Source of the DNA: an uncultured Lysobacteraceae bacterium
GTDB lineage: Bacteria > Pseudomonadota > Gammaproteobacteria > Xanthomonadales > Rhodanobacteraceae
Direction of reading: 5' to 3'
DNA: 16,520 bases
Assembly (NCBI GenBank): GCA_946482585.1
Contig: CAMLSI010000050.1
Span: 1 to 16,520, forward strand
The notes under the pieces were generated by a model. The model searched no databases and was not told the origin of the DNA. It saw only the letters and a list, made by a program, of their open reading frames with translations. Positions 1-8,147 of this stretch are shown here, one piece after another. Every line of letters starts with the position of its first letter. Within the stretch, counting starts at the first letter, position 1. Position numbers and translations under genes: made by a program.

Positions 1-47
1 AGTCCGCTCAGGAAGGCCGCGCCCAGGACGAGCGCATCAACCGGCAT
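1..47 (-). CDS. TauE/SafE-like membrane protein, N-terminal fragment
   Basis: Only the first 15 codons and part of the next are present; the rest lies beyond the left edge. The visible start, MPVDALVLGAAFLSG, is a hydrophobic segment like the first helix of the sulfite-exporter (TauE/SafE, DsbD-like) proteins often encoded directly after ccoS in cbb3 assembly clusters. Its ATG lies inside the 3' end of ccoS (11-base overlap), which supports it being the next gene of the same operon. In other bacteria this position holds a membrane protein thought to assist copper or oxidase maturation. The family call rests mostly on context and could be wrong; that a gene starts here is more secure. Confidence 0.45.
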   Translation of the reverse strand, partial: MPVDALVLGAAFLSG

Positions 48-204
48 GGGGTTCGCGCGGCGCCGCCGCGTCCTCGGCGAGCGGCGCGAGCGCCGGCGTG
101 TCGAGATCGTCGAACTGACCGCGGCGCACGGCCCAGACGAACGCCGCAATGGCTGCACCGAGCAGCGCCACGCTGAGCGGTACGAGCAACAGCAGTATCG
201 TCAT
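37..204 (-). CDS. ccoS: cbb3-type cytochrome oxidase assembly protein CcoS
   Basis: A 55-residue protein starting MTILLLLVPLSVALLGAAIA, with one N-terminal membrane helix (about residues 2-25), then the WAVRRGQFDDLDTPA stretch typical of CcoS/FixS, where a basic-Gly-Gln-Phe-Asp-Asp-Leu-Asp/Glu-x-Pro segment follows the helix. The short polar tail is Ala/Pro/Glu-rich. CcoS is required for inserting heme and copper cofactors into the CcoN subunit of cbb3 oxidase in the inner membrane. The ATG at 204 overlaps the ccoI stop as ATGA, so translation is probably coupled. Length is normal for the family (about 45-70 residues). The call is secure from both motif and neighbours. Confidence 0.92.
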   Translation of the reverse strand: MTILLLLVPLSVALLGAAIAAFVWAVRRGQFDDLDTPALAPLAEDAAAPREPHAG

Positions 205-2594
205 GGCGAACTCCGCGTCAGACGCAAGGCGTTCAGCACGACCAGCAGCGACGAAGCGGCCATGCCGAGCGCGGCGAGTCCGGGCGCGATCCAGCCCAGC
301 GCAGCGAACGGCAACGCGAACGCGTTGTACGCCGCGGCCCAGACGAGGTTCTGCCGCACGATGCGGCGCATGCGCCGCGCCAGCGCGATGCTCTGCGCGA
401 TGCGCGAGAGCGCGCTGCCGGTCAGCACGAAATCGGCGGCCCGGTGCGTCAGCGCGGCGCCGTCCGCGAACGCGAACGACACGCTCGCGCCGGCGAGCAC
501 CGGCGCATCGTTGATGCCGTCGCCCAGCATCGCCACGACGTGCCCTTCGCGCTGCAGCGCCCGGGCGCGCGCGAGTTTGTCCTCGGGCGTCTGCCGCGCA
601 CGCCATTGCACGATGCCCAGCGTCCGGGCGGCGTCGCCGGCGGCCTGCGCGCCGTCGCCGGTGGAGATCTCGAGCACGATGCCGAGTCGTTGCAACGCGG
701 CGACGGCCTCGGCCGCACCATCGCGCAATTGCTGCTTGATGGAGAAACGCGCAAATGCCGCAGCACCGTCGCCGAGCCAGATCGCGCCGTCGTCGTCGCG
801 CGCCGCGGCGAAATCAGCGCGACCGAGGCGATAGTCGCGGCCTTCGATACGGCCTTCGACGCCGAGTCCGGCACGAAGATGGCGATGCGTTGCGGCCTGC
901 TTTCGTGTCGCTGTCGGCACGCCCGACAGGAACGCCGCTACCAGCGGATGACTCTCGCCGCCCTGCAGCGCCGCCGCCATGGCCAGCGCGTCTTCGCGCG
1001 ACAGCCCGCCGAAGGTCTGCACGCCGTCGAGCGCGAGGCTCGCGTCGGTCAGCGTGCCGGTCTTGTCGAGCAGCAGCGTATCGACGGCAGCGAGCCTCTC
1101 CAGCGCGTCGGCGCGCACGACGAGCACACCGCGCCGGGCGAGCGCATCGGTAGCGGCGGCCAGCGCGGCCGGCAGCGCGAGCGACAGCGCACACGGGCAA
1201 CTGATGACGAGCACCGCCAGCAATGTCTCGAACGCGCGCTGCGGCGCGAACCACGACCAGGCAGCGAACACGAGCAACGCCGCCACGATCGACGCCAGAA
1301 CGAAATGACGCGCCATCCGGTCGGCGAAGCGCGCGAGCCGCGGCCGCTGCGTCTGCGCCTGTTCGACCAGGCGCACGAGCTGTGCGAGCCGCGTGTCCGC
1401 GCCGATGCGCTCCACGCGCAACCGCAAGGGACGGTCGCGGCAGATGCTGCCGGCCGCGATCGAGTCGCCGCAGCGATGCGTCACCGGCAAGGCCTCGCCG
1501 CTCAACATCGCTTCGTCGAGAGCGGCCTGCTCATCGAGCAGCGCGCCGTCGGCCGGCACCGTTTCGCCGGCACTGACGCACAGCACGTCGCCGACGCGGA
1601 TCCGCGCCGCGGCGATGCGCTCGATGCGGCCGTCCGCACCTTCGCGTTGCGCGAACACCGGCCGCAACCGCGCGAGCGTGTCCGCGCGCAAGGTCGCGCG
1701 GCGCCGCGCCCACTGTTCGAGCTGGCGCGCGGCGAGCAGCAGGAACACGAACATCACCGCCGCGTCGAACCATACGTGCGTACCTCCGCGCACCGTCTCG
1801 ACGACGCTCGCGAAGTAGGCGATCAGGATGGACGCGCCGACGAGCACATCCATGTTCGCACTGCGCTCGCGCAGGCCGCGCGCCAGTCCCGCGAGGAACG
1901 GCCAGCCCGCGACGAACACGACCGGCGTGGAAACCAGCAGCGTGATCCAGCGCAGAAAATCGCGCGTGGCCACGGGCATCTGCGCCGCCGTGTCGAGGTA
2001 CAGCGCTTCGGCGAACATCATCGCCTGTATCGCGCCGAGTCCGGCCAGCCCCAGCCGCAGCACGTCCCGGCGCCATTCGCGCCGGCGCGCGGCCTCGCGC
2101 GCCGTTCCGGTCGCCAGCGTCGGCGCAAAGCCGAGAGCGGCAAGGCGACTCAGTAATGTGGACAATTCCACTACAGACGGATCCCAGCGCAGTCGGATGC
2201 GCCCGGTCACCGCGCTCGCGGTCACGTCGAGCACGCCGCATTCGCGCGCGAGCGCCTGGTCGACGAGCCAGGCGCAGGCCGCGCAGCGCAGCCCACCGCC
2301 GAGCAGGACGATTTCCATGCCGCCCGGTACCGCCCAGGCATGCTCCGCAAGAATCTCGGGCTCCATCCAGGCCTGGAAATCGTCGGCTGCCGCATCGACG
2401 CGCGCGGCGTCGTCACGACGCAATCGATAGTACTGGCCCAGACCGGCATCGCGTATCCACCGCGCGGCGGCCGCGCAGCCGTCGCAGCAGAACGCGCGAG
2501 CAACACCGTCCACATCCAGCGTCAGTGCCGGTGCCGGCAGCGCTTCGCCGCAATGGAAACACCCCGCGGGCAGGCTCGCGACTAGCGCCGCCAT
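201..2594 (-). CDS. ccoI: cbb3 oxidase copper-transporting P1B-type ATPase CcoI/FixI
   Basis: A 797-residue heavy-metal P-type ATPase of usual CcoI length. An N-terminal Cys-rich segment (C12-x2-C15; C36, C37, C40) precedes a heavy-metal-associated domain with CAAC at 104-107. About eight membrane helices follow. The actuator loop carries SGE at 365-367 where many P-ATPases have TGE. The intramembrane metal site CPC is at 466-468, the phosphorylated Asp is D510 in DKTGT, the His-Pro pair of P1B ATPases is at 549-550, and the hinge motif GDGINDAP starts at 691. CcoI exports Cu(I) across the inner membrane for the CuB site of cbb3 oxidase. The start at 2594 lies 13 bases inside ccoH. The Cys-rich extension before the metal-binding domain is typical of CcoI/FixI, as distinct from CopA, and the neighbours settle the assignment. 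Confidence 0.95.
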   Translation of the reverse strand: MAALVASLPAGCFHCGEALPAPALTLDVDGVARAFCCDGCAAAARWIRDAGLGQYYRLRRDDAARVDAAADDFQAWMEPEILAEHAWAVPGGMEIVLLGGGLRCAACAWLVDQALARECGVLDVTASAVTGRIRLRWDPSVVELSTLLSRLAALGFAPTLATGTAREAARRREWRRDVLRLGLAGLGAIQAMMFAEALYLDTAAQMPVATRDFLRWITLLVSTPVVFVAGWPFLAGLARGLRERSANMDVLVGASILIAYFASVVETVRGGTHVWFDAAVMFVFLLLAARQLEQWARRRATLRADTLARLRPVFAQREGADGRIERIAAARIRVGDVLCVSAGETVPADGALLDEQAALDEAMLSGEALPVTHRCGDSIAAGSICRDRPLRLRVERIGADTRLAQLVRLVEQAQTQRPRLARFADRMARHFVLASIVAALLVFAAWSWFAPQRAFETLLAVLVISCPCALSLALPAALAAATDALARRGVLVVRADALERLAAVDTLLLDKTGTLTDASLALDGVQTFGGLSREDALAMAAALQGGESHPLVAAFLSGVPTATRKQAATHRHLRAGLGVEGRIEGRDYRLGRADFAAARDDDGAIWLGDGAAAFARFSIKQQLRDGAAEAVAALQRLGIVLEISTGDGAQAAGDAARTLGIVQWRARQTPEDKLARARALQREGHVVAMLGDGINDAPVLAGASVSFAFADGAALTHRAADFVLTGSALSRIAQSIALARRMRRIVRQNLVWAAAYNAFALPFAALGWIAPGLAALGMAASSLLVVLNALRLTRSSP

Positions 2595-3094
2595 AGCGGT
2601 TCCAGTGTGGCGCGATCTGCAGCGGCATCGAGACGTCCCGCCAGTCGCCAGCGACCGTCGGCCGGCTCCACCCGCAGATGCCAGGCATTCGTCGTCGCCG
2701 GCATTTCCGTCGAGCGCCAGTGCTGCGCATCGACGCGGTCGAGCCGCAGCTCACGGTCCTGTGCGGCCGATGTCGGGTGCAGCAGCCGCAGCCGCAACGC
2801 CGTCGCATCGCCCGCGTCGCCGCGCAGTTCCAGCACGAGGCCGCTGCGCGACGTATCGCGCCGCGCCGTCGCGCGCAAGCCGCGCCGCAGCGCTTCTTCG
2901 TCGGCGCGCGTGTCTTCGGCCTGGATCTGCGCCGTGCGGCGCACACCCGTGCTGAGCGCATCGAGGTTGCCGCGTGCGATCGCGACGACGAGCACGATAC
3001 CGGCGATGACGGAAGCCGCCGGCAGACCGGCGACGAGCCAGAGCATGGGCTCGCGCCATGCGCCGCGTGGCGCGGGCCCGGTTCGCGCGCTCAT
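2582..3094 (-). CDS. ccoH: cbb3 oxidase assembly protein CcoH/FixH family
   Basis: A 170-residue protein with a single N-terminal membrane anchor (about residues 17-41, WLVAGLPAASVIAGIVLVVA) and a periplasmic domain rich in beta-prone segments. The end, WRLAGRLDAAADRATLEPLW, resembles the FixH C-terminus where a W-x-L-x-G-R-L turn recurs. FixH/CcoH binds the oxidase and the CcoG/CcoI machinery during assembly. The start ATG overlaps the ccoG stop (ATGA at 3091-3094), and the 3' end overlaps ccoI by 13 bases. Sequence conservation in this family is low, so the call leans on size, topology and position between ccoG and ccoI, which is the canonical order G-H-I-S. Confidence 0.85.
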   Translation of the reverse strand: MSARTGPAPRGAWREPMLWLVAGLPAASVIAGIVLVVAIARGNLDALSTGVRRTAQIQAEDTRADEEALRRGLRATARRDTSRSGLVLELRGDAGDATALRLRLLHPTSAAQDRELRLDRVDAQHWRSTEMPATTNAWHLRVEPADGRWRLAGRLDAAADRATLEPLWRR

Positions 3095-4635
3095 GGCGCA
3101 GGTCCGAAGAAGGCGCTGCGCACGCTCGCCACATCGCCGCGCGCGACATCTTCGACGACGAACTCGACGACGCGCCGGCCCTGCGCGGTGCCGGCGCTAG
3201 CGACGACCGTAACGGCCGTGCTCTGCACACTTTCGGGTGCCACGTCGACGAGGCCCGTGTCGAGCAGTTGCAGCGCATCGGTGCCGACGAGGCGTATGCG
3301 CAACTGCCGCGCGACATTCCGCTTGTTGACGATCTTGATGCTGTACGCATTCTCGATGCGGCCGCCGGCGGCGACCCGATACAGCGCGTTGCGATCGCGC
3401 AGCACTTCCGCGGTCAGCGGCGCGCGCTGGGTCACGCCGACGACCCAGCCCACCACGAGCGCGGCGAGCAGGAGACCGTAGATCCAGACGCGCGGACGCA
3501 GCACGCGTGCCGGCCGGTCCTCGAGCGCGTTCTGCGTCGTGTAACGAATCAGTCCCTGCGGATAACCGATCTTTTCCATGACCTGGTCGCAGGCGTCGAT
3601 GCAGGCACCACAGGCGATGCACTCGTACTGCAGGCCATTGCGGATATCGATGCCGACCGGACAAACCTGCACGCACCAGGTGCAGTCGATACAGTCGCCG
3701 AGTTCCGCCGGCGCCGGCGTGGCGAGCGCTGGCGCGGCCTTGTCGTACGCCGCAGTCGTGCGCCTGACGTCGAGCGCGCGCAGCGCCGCGCTCGCATGGC
3801 GATTCGCCTGCACGAGCCAGCGCTCGGCCTCGTCCGCCGACAACCGATCGCGGCCGCGTTCGAGCACGCTCGCCACGTCGCGCTTGCGCGATCCGCGCGG
3901 CTCGCCGCGACGGGCGTCGTAGGCGATGATCAAGGTATCGCGATCGAACATCGCGCCCTGGAAGCGCGCGTACGGGCACATGTATTTGCAGACCTGCTCG
4001 CGCAGAACGCCGGCATTGCCCCAGGTCGCGAACGCGTAGAACACGGTCCAGAACGTTTCGGCGCCGCTCCAGTCCCCTGCCGGCAGTCGCAGCGCGAAGT
4101 CGCGCACGGGTGTGAAGAAGCCGACGAACGTGAAGCCGGTCCACAACGCGAAGACGAGCCAGAGCAGATGCTTGGCACCTTTGCGAGCGAACTTCTCGCG
4201 CGTCCACGGACCGGCGTCCAGGCGCATGCGCTTCGCGCGATCGCCTTCGGTCCAGCGCTCCATCCAGAGGAACACTTCGGTCCAGACCGTCTGCGGACAG
4301 GCGTAGCCGCACCAGAGCCGGCCGGCCACGGCCGTGAAGAAGAACAGCGCGACGCCGGCAATGATCAGCAGCAGCGCGAGAAAAATGAAGTCCTGTGGCC
4401 ACAGCGCGAGGCCGAACACGTAGAACTTGCGCGCCGGCAGATCGAACAGCACGGCCTGACGGCCGTCCCAGCGGAGCCACGGAAACGCGTAGTACATGCC
4501 GAGCAGCACGACCACCGCGATGCGCCGCCAGGTGTCATAGCGGCCGCGGATCTCGCGCGGATAGACCTTGCGTTCGGCCTGATAGAGACCGGCAGGGGCC
4601 TCGTCCTTGAGCGCGATCGGAATGGAGCGGCTCAC
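3091..4635 (-). CDS. ccoG: cbb3 oxidase accessory protein CcoG (polyferredoxin, Cu(II) reductase)
   Basis: A 514-residue membrane ferredoxin read from a GTG start at 4635 that overlaps the upstream stop as GTGA. The open frame reaches further upstream, but that part runs through two other genes and looks like shadow sequence. Features in order: YPREIRGRYDTWR near 25-37; helices near 38-54 and 80-104; Cys motifs C109-x3-C113-P and C216-x3-C220-P; two 4Fe-4S motifs at 315-325 (CIDCTWCVQVC) and 339-349 (CIACGACIDAC); a helix near 383-401; and a C-terminal Ig-like domain. CcoG reduces Cu(II) so that CcoI and other carriers can deliver Cu(I). Unusual: about 60 residues (252-311), partly charged and partly Ala-rich, separate GEPRGSRKR from the first iron-sulfur motif, where I recall other CcoG proteins having a much shorter linker. 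Confidence 0.95.
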   Translation of the reverse strand: MSRSIPIALKDEAPAGLYQAERKVYPREIRGRYDTWRRIAVVVLLGMYYAFPWLRWDGRQAVLFDLPARKFYVFGLALWPQDFIFLALLLIIAGVALFFFTAVAGRLWCGYACPQTVWTEVFLWMERWTEGDRAKRMRLDAGPWTREKFARKGAKHLLWLVFALWTGFTFVGFFTPVRDFALRLPAGDWSGAETFWTVFYAFATWGNAGVLREQVCKYMCPYARFQGAMFDRDTLIIAYDARRGEPRGSRKRDVASVLERGRDRLSADEAERWLVQANRHASAALRALDVRRTTAAYDKAAPALATPAPAELGDCIDCTWCVQVCPVGIDIRNGLQYECIACGACIDACDQVMEKIGYPQGLIRYTTQNALEDRPARVLRPRVWIYGLLLAALVVGWVVGVTQRAPLTAEVLRDRNALYRVAAGGRIENAYSIKIVNKRNVARQLRIRLVGTDALQLLDTGLVDVAPESVQSTAVTVVASAGTAQGRRVVEFVVEDVARGDVASVRSAFFGPAP

Positions 4636-4931
4636 GACCGCAGTCCCCGCGCGCGATTGAAGCGGCCCGACGGACGCAGCAGCCACCAGGTGAACAGGCT
4701 GGAACTCGCGGTCGCCGACCAGAATGCGAAAAATCCCAAGGTATAACCCCATTCGCGCCCGATGTCCCAGCCCGGGAACGTGAGGTCGCGCCATTCCAGC
4801 GGATCGACGAACGCGAAGAACACCATCGTGCAGACGCCCGCGGAGAAGAAGCTCGGCCAGAGAATCGCGCCCCAGCGCTGCAGCGCCGGCCGCGGCGGGC
4901 ATTCGGCGGCGGTGGAGCGCGCACGTCTCAT
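4632..4931 (-). CDS. Uncharacterised two-helix membrane protein between ccoP and ccoG
   Basis: A 99-residue protein starting MRRARSTAAECPP. It has a short basic N-terminus, a hydrophobic segment at about 21-43 (WGAILWPSFFSAGVCTMVFF), a polar loop with DPLEWRDLTFPGWD, and a second hydrophobic segment at about 62-84 ending in TWWLLRP, then a basic tail. With positive residues at both ends, both termini are probably cytoplasmic and the Trp-rich loop periplasmic. The start overlaps the ccoP stop (ATGA) and the end overlaps the ccoG GTG start (GTGA), so it is locked between oxidase structural and assembly genes. I do not know a named family for it; a small membrane protein at this position occurs in some gammaproteobacterial cco clusters. 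A role in oxidase assembly or as a small subunit is inference from position. Confidence 0.85.
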   Translation of the reverse strand: MRRARSTAAECPPRPALQRWGAILWPSFFSAGVCTMVFFAFVDPLEWRDLTFPGWDIGREWGYTLGFFAFWSATASSSLFTWWLLRPSGRFNRARGLRS

Positions 4932-5830
4932 GGCTTGGCTGCCTCGTGCGAACGCCAGTAGACCCAGGCTGCGACGACGCGCGTGCGCGCGGGTCCGAGC
5001 AGATCGCCGTGTGCCGGCATCTGGCCGTTGCGACCGGCGGTGACGGTTGCGCGCACGGTTGCCGCATCGCCGCCGTAGAGCCAGTAGCTGTCGGTGAGGT
5101 CCGGCGCTCCCATCAGCGTATTGCCCTTGCCTTCGGCACCATGGCAGGCCGAGCACACCGCGGCGAAACGCGCAGCGCCCTTCTCGGCGAGTGCGGCATC
5201 GACGCTCTGGCCCGACAGCGAACGCACGTAGGCGACGGTTTCGTCGATCTCCGCGTCGTTTGCGAATGCGGCCGCGAGCGGCGGCATCAGGCCCTGACGG
5301 CCGTCACGGATCGTCGTGAGAATGTCTTCGGGCGCGCCGCCCCAGTGCCAGGCCGCGTCGGTCAGATCCGGAAATCCGCGCGCACCGCGTGCATCGGCGC
5401 CATGACACGCGGCGCAGTGATTCGCGAACAAGGATTGGCCGAGCTTGCGCACGGCCGGATCGCGCGCGAGTTCCTCGACGGCTTTTTCCGCATACGGTGC
5501 GAATGCCGCAGCGACGCGGGCCTCGTTCTCGCGGCGTTGCGCATCGTGTTCGCGCTGCGACGACCAGCCGCTCGTGCCGCGCCAGGCGCCGAGTCCCGGG
5601 TAGTACAGCAGATAGCCGAGACTGAACACGATGGTCAGATAGAACAGCACGATCCACCAGCGCGGCATCGGCTTGTTGTATTCGGTGATGTCGCCGTCCC
5701 AGTAGTGACTGGTCTGCTCGGGCGCCGGATCGCCCGCACGGCGCTTGCCGGTGAACCAGAGCAGCCAGACGCAGCCGACGATATTCAGTGCGACGAGGGC
5801 GATGACGTACCACGACCACGAACTGCTCAT
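4928..5830 (-). CDS. ccoP: cbb3-type cytochrome c oxidase diheme subunit III CcoP
   Basis: A 300-residue membrane-anchored diheme cytochrome c, the usual size. Two N-terminal helices (about 7-26 and 57-77) flank the conserved stretch SHYWDGDITEYNKPMPRWW (41-59), diagnostic of CcoP. Two cytochrome c domains follow: CAACH at 139-143 with probable Met ligand M182 (in GLMPP), and CSACH at 226-230 with probable Met ligand M271 (in GQMPA). CcoP takes electrons from soluble carriers such as cytochrome c or azurin and passes them to CcoO. It starts with ATGA overlapping the ccoQ stop and ends with ATGA overlapping the next gene. Nothing appears missing. Confidence 0.97.
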   Translation of the reverse strand: MSSSWSWYVIALVALNIVGCVWLLWFTGKRRAGDPAPEQTSHYWDGDITEYNKPMPRWWIVLFYLTIVFSLGYLLYYPGLGAWRGTSGWSSQREHDAQRRENEARVAAAFAPYAEKAVEELARDPAVRKLGQSLFANHCAACHGADARGARGFPDLTDAAWHWGGAPEDILTTIRDGRQGLMPPLAAAFANDAEIDETVAYVRSLSGQSVDAALAEKGAARFAAVCSACHGAEGKGNTLMGAPDLTDSYWLYGGDAATVRATVTAGRNGQMPAHGDLLGPARTRVVAAWVYWRSHEAAKP

Positions 5831-5982
5831 GGACGGCGCTCCTGCGGTTCGTCATCCAGCGGCAGACGCGACGCGGCCTCGAAATCCTGCCGGCGCCGTG
5901 CGCTCCAGGCCCACATCCAGCCGCCGACGAAGATCGCGAGCAGCACGGCCGTCGCGATTCCCGACAGATTGCCTGCATTCAT
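5827..5982 (-). CDS. ccoQ: cbb3-type oxidase small subunit CcoQ
   Basis: A 51-residue protein, [20 protein letters not shown] followed by [20 protein letters not shown] and a short acidic-basic tail. One membrane helix (about 7-26) and then an Ala-Trp-Ser-x-Arg-Arg-Arg-x-x-Phe-Glu-x-Ala segment match CcoQ/FixQ, where a Trp/Tyr-Ser/Arg-rich stretch ending in F-x-x-A-A-x-L-P-L follows the helix. CcoQ is a single-helix protein that stabilises the cbb3 complex. Both ends overlap neighbours as ATGA (ccoO stop at 5979-5981; ccoP start at 5830). A strong Shine-Dalgarno lies just upstream, inside ccoO. It is short but well supported by position between ccoO and ccoP. Confidence 0.92.
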   Translation of the reverse strand: MNAGNLSGIATAVLLAIFVGGWMWAWSARRRQDFEAASRLPLDDEPQERRP

Positions 5983-6626
5983 TGCGCACCTCCGGAAGCA
6001 GTGTTGACGGTGTCGCGCGTCGGCGCGTGCCGGCCGAGGCCTTGCAGATAGGCGACGACGGCGTCGAGTTCGGTCTTGCCGGCGAGCGCGGCGGCGGCGC
6101 CGTCGACGTCGGCGTCGGTGTACGGATCACCGAGACGGCGCAGTGCCGTGAGTTTCTGTTTCATCGCATCCGCATCGAGCGGCGCATCGGCGAGCCAGGC
6201 GTACGCGGGCATGTTCGATTCCGGCACCACGTCGCGCGGGTTCAGCAGGTGAACGCGGTGCCAGTCGTCGGAATAGCGTCCGCCGACGCGCGCGAGATCG
6301 GGGCCGGTGCGCTTGCTGCCCCACTGGAACGGCCGGTCGTAGACCGACTCGCCCGCGAGCGAGTAGTGGCCGTAGCGTTCGGTCTCGAAGCGCAGCGTGC
6401 GGATCATCTGCGAATGGCAGTTGTAGCAGCCTTCGCGCACGTAGACGTCGCGCCCCGCAAGCTGCAGCGGCGGATACGGCGTGACGCCGGGCAGCGGCTG
6501 AATGGTCTCGGCCTGATACATCAGCGGCACGATCTCGGCGAGCCCGCCGAAGCTGATGGCGACGGCGATGAGCACGGCCATGAGACCGACGTTTTTTTCG
6601 ACTTTCGCGTGGAAGTATTCGCTCAT
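5979..6626 (-). CDS. ccoO: cbb3-type cytochrome c oxidase monoheme subunit II CcoO
   Basis: A 215-residue membrane-anchored monoheme cytochrome c. The N-terminus [12 protein letters not shown] leads into one helix (about 13-34) ending IVPLMYQ, as in CcoO. The heme site is CYNCH at 67-71 within [19 protein letters not shown], nearly invariant in the family. Further conserved stretches are the [24 protein letters not shown] region (89-111) and the Met-ligand segment [11 protein letters not shown] with M139. It transfers electrons from CcoP to the heme-copper subunit CcoN. The start is 9 bases after the ccoN stop; the end overlaps ccoQ as ATGA. Length and motifs are normal. Confidence 0.97.
   Translation of the reverse strand: MSEYFHAKVEKNVGLMAVLIAVAISFGGLAEIVPLMYQAETIQPLPGVTPYPPLQLAGRDVYVREGCYNCHSQMIRTLRFETERYGHYSLAGESVYDRPFQWGSKRTGPDLARVGGRYSDDWHRVHLLNPRDVVPESNMPAYAWLADAPLDADAMKQKLTALRRLGDPYTDADVDGAAAALAGKTELDAVVAYLQGLGRHAPTRDTVNTASGGAQ
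5988..5993 (-). promoter_or_regulatory. Strong ribosome binding site for ccoQ
   Basis: The minus strand reads GGAGGT here, five bases before the ATG at 5982. It lies inside the last codons of ccoO. This near-perfect Shine-Dalgarno fixes the ccoQ start and suggests independent strong initiation in addition to coupling. A second in-frame-looking ATG at 5978 is in another frame. Confidence 0.75.
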
Positions 6627-6635
6627 GGCGTGCTC

Positions 6636-8072
6636 TCAGTGATGGGCGACCGCGGGCAGCACGGCCATGTCCTGCGTGCTGCGCGCATCGCGCCAGGTCA
6701 GCCAGACGTTCCAGGCCATGACGCCCATGCCGGCCAGCACGAGCACGCCGCCGCCGAAGCGGATCAGGTAGTACGGATACGTCGCGGCCAGCGATTCGAC
6801 GAAGCTGTAGGTCAGGGTGCCGTCGGTGCTGGTCGCGCGCCACATGAGCCCCTGCATGACGCCGGCGATCCACATCGAAGCAATGTAGAAAACGACACCG
6901 ATCGTGTGAATCCAGAAATGCAGATCGATCAGCCGGGTCGAATGCATCGCCGGGAGTCCGAGCAGGCGCGGCCACATGACGTAGACCGAACCGAGCGAGA
7001 TCATTGCGACCCAGCCGAGCGCACCGGCGTGCACGTGGCCGACGGTCCAGTCGGTGTAGTGGCTCAGCGAGTTGACCGTCTTGATCGACATCATCGGTCC
7101 CTCGAACGTCGCGATCATGTAGAACGACAGCGCGACGACGAGGAATTTGATGATGGGGTCGGTGCGCAGCTTGTGCCACGCCCCCGACAGCGTCATGACG
7201 CCGTTGATCGCACCGCCCCAGGACGGCGCGAGCAGGATCAGCGAGAACACCATGCCGAGCGACTGCGCCCAGTCGGGCAGCGCCGTGTACTGCAGGTGAT
7301 GCGGGCCGGCCCACATGTAGACCGCGATCAGCGCCCAGAAGTGGACGATGGAAAGCCGGTATGAATAGACCGGACGGCCGGCCTGCTTCGGCACGAAGTA
7401 ATACATCATGCCGAGAAAGCCCGCGGTCAGGAAAAACCCGACCGCGTTGTGGCCGTACCACCATTGCGCCATCGCGTCGACCGCGCCGGTATAGACCGAA
7501 TACGACTTCAGCCACGACACCGGCATCGCAAGATTGTTGACCACGTGCAGCAGCGCGACGGCGACGATGAAGCTCGCGTAGAACCAGTTCGCGACGTAGA
7601 TGTGCTTGACGCGCCGGCGCACGATGGTGCCGAAGAACACGACCGCATAGGCGACCCAGACGGCGGTGATCAGGATGTCGATCGGCCATTCGAGCTCGGC
7701 GTATTCCTTGCCCTGGGTCACCCCCAGCGGCAGGGTCACGGCAGCGGCGACGATGACCGCCTGCCAGCCCCAGAACACGAAGCTCGCGAGGCGGTCGGAG
7801 AACAGGCGCGCGTGACAGGTGCGCTGCACGACGTAGAAGCTCGTCGCGATCAACGCGCTGCCGCCGAAGGCGAAGATCACCGCGTTGGTGTGCAGCGGCC
7901 GCAGGCGGCCGTAGCTGAGCCAGCTGATGCCTTCGGTCAAGGTCGGCCAATACAGTTGTGCCGCGATCAGCACGCCGACGGCCATGCCGACGATGCCCCA
8001 GACCACGGTCATCAGGGTGAATCGGCGCACGACGGTGTCGTTGTAGCGCTCGTCCACGGTTGCAGCGTTCAT
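6636..8072 (-). CDS. ccoN: cbb3-type cytochrome c oxidase catalytic subunit I CcoN
   Basis: A 478-residue, twelve-helix heme-copper oxidase subunit of C-family type. The start at 8072 ([18 protein letters not shown]) is preceded by GGGGAG at five bases; the frame is open 27 codons further but that extension is Arg-rich and unlike CcoN. Ligands match known cbb3 positions closely: low-spin heme b H61 and H348, heme b3 H346 (in TVGHVHAG), CuB H208, H258 and H259 (in [10 protein letters not shown]), and the cross-linked Tyr candidate Y252. The conserved Glu near the active site is E324 in ATFEGP. CcoN reduces oxygen to water with high affinity and pumps protons in the inner membrane. It lies 112 bases downstream of azurin and heads the oxidase genes. 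Confidence 0.98.
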   Translation of the reverse strand: MNAATVDERYNDTVVRRFTLMTVVWGIVGMAVGVLIAAQLYWPTLTEGISWLSYGRLRPLHTNAVIFAFGGSALIATSFYVVQRTCHARLFSDRLASFVFWGWQAVIVAAAVTLPLGVTQGKEYAELEWPIDILITAVWVAYAVVFFGTIVRRRVKHIYVANWFYASFIVAVALLHVVNNLAMPVSWLKSYSVYTGAVDAMAQWWYGHNAVGFFLTAGFLGMMYYFVPKQAGRPVYSYRLSIVHFWALIAVYMWAGPHHLQYTALPDWAQSLGMVFSLILLAPSWGGAINGVMTLSGAWHKLRTDPIIKFLVVALSFYMIATFEGPMMSIKTVNSLSHYTDWTVGHVHAGALGWVAMISLGSVYVMWPRLLGLPAMHSTRLIDLHFWIHTIGVVFYIASMWIAGVMQGLMWRATSTDGTLTYSFVESLAATYPYYLIRFGGGVLVLAGMGVMAWNVWLTWRDARSTQDMAVLPAVAHH

Positions 8073-8114
8073 TGCGGCTCCCCACCGGCGCGAATGCCGG
8101 CCGCGCCATGCCGG

Positions 8115-8147
8115 GACCGCGCGGCGTGCGCGGTCGATCGATTTTTT
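8115..8147 (+). terminator. Hairpin plus T-run upstream of ccoN, reading antisense
   Basis: GACCGCGC and GCGCGGTC (8115-8122 and 8128-8135) form a perfect 8-base-pair stem with a 5-base loop. Six bases later comes TTTTTT (8142-8147). In the plus direction this looks like an intrinsic terminator, though the T-run is farther from the stem than ideal. On the minus strand, along which azurin and ccoN are transcribed, the hairpin has no U-tract after it and would sit about 43 bases before the ccoN start. It could stop antisense transcription coming out of ccoN, or shape the azurin-ccoN message. Confidence 0.4.

Noticed and set aside
444..2156. Long plus-strand open frame opposite ccoI
   Set aside because: It is an Arg/His/Gln-rich shadow of a clear P-type ATPase gene, with no recognisable domain. 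Similar shadows oppose ccoG (3058-4746), ccoO-ccoN (5745-7364), the GT39-like gene (8737-10131, minus) and the ABC gene (13439-15439); all arise from high third-position GC.
4636..5067. Longer N-terminus for CcoG
   Set aside because: The frame is open but overlaps the 99-residue gene and ccoP, and the translation lacks CcoG features. The GTGA junction at 4632-4635 gives a natural start.
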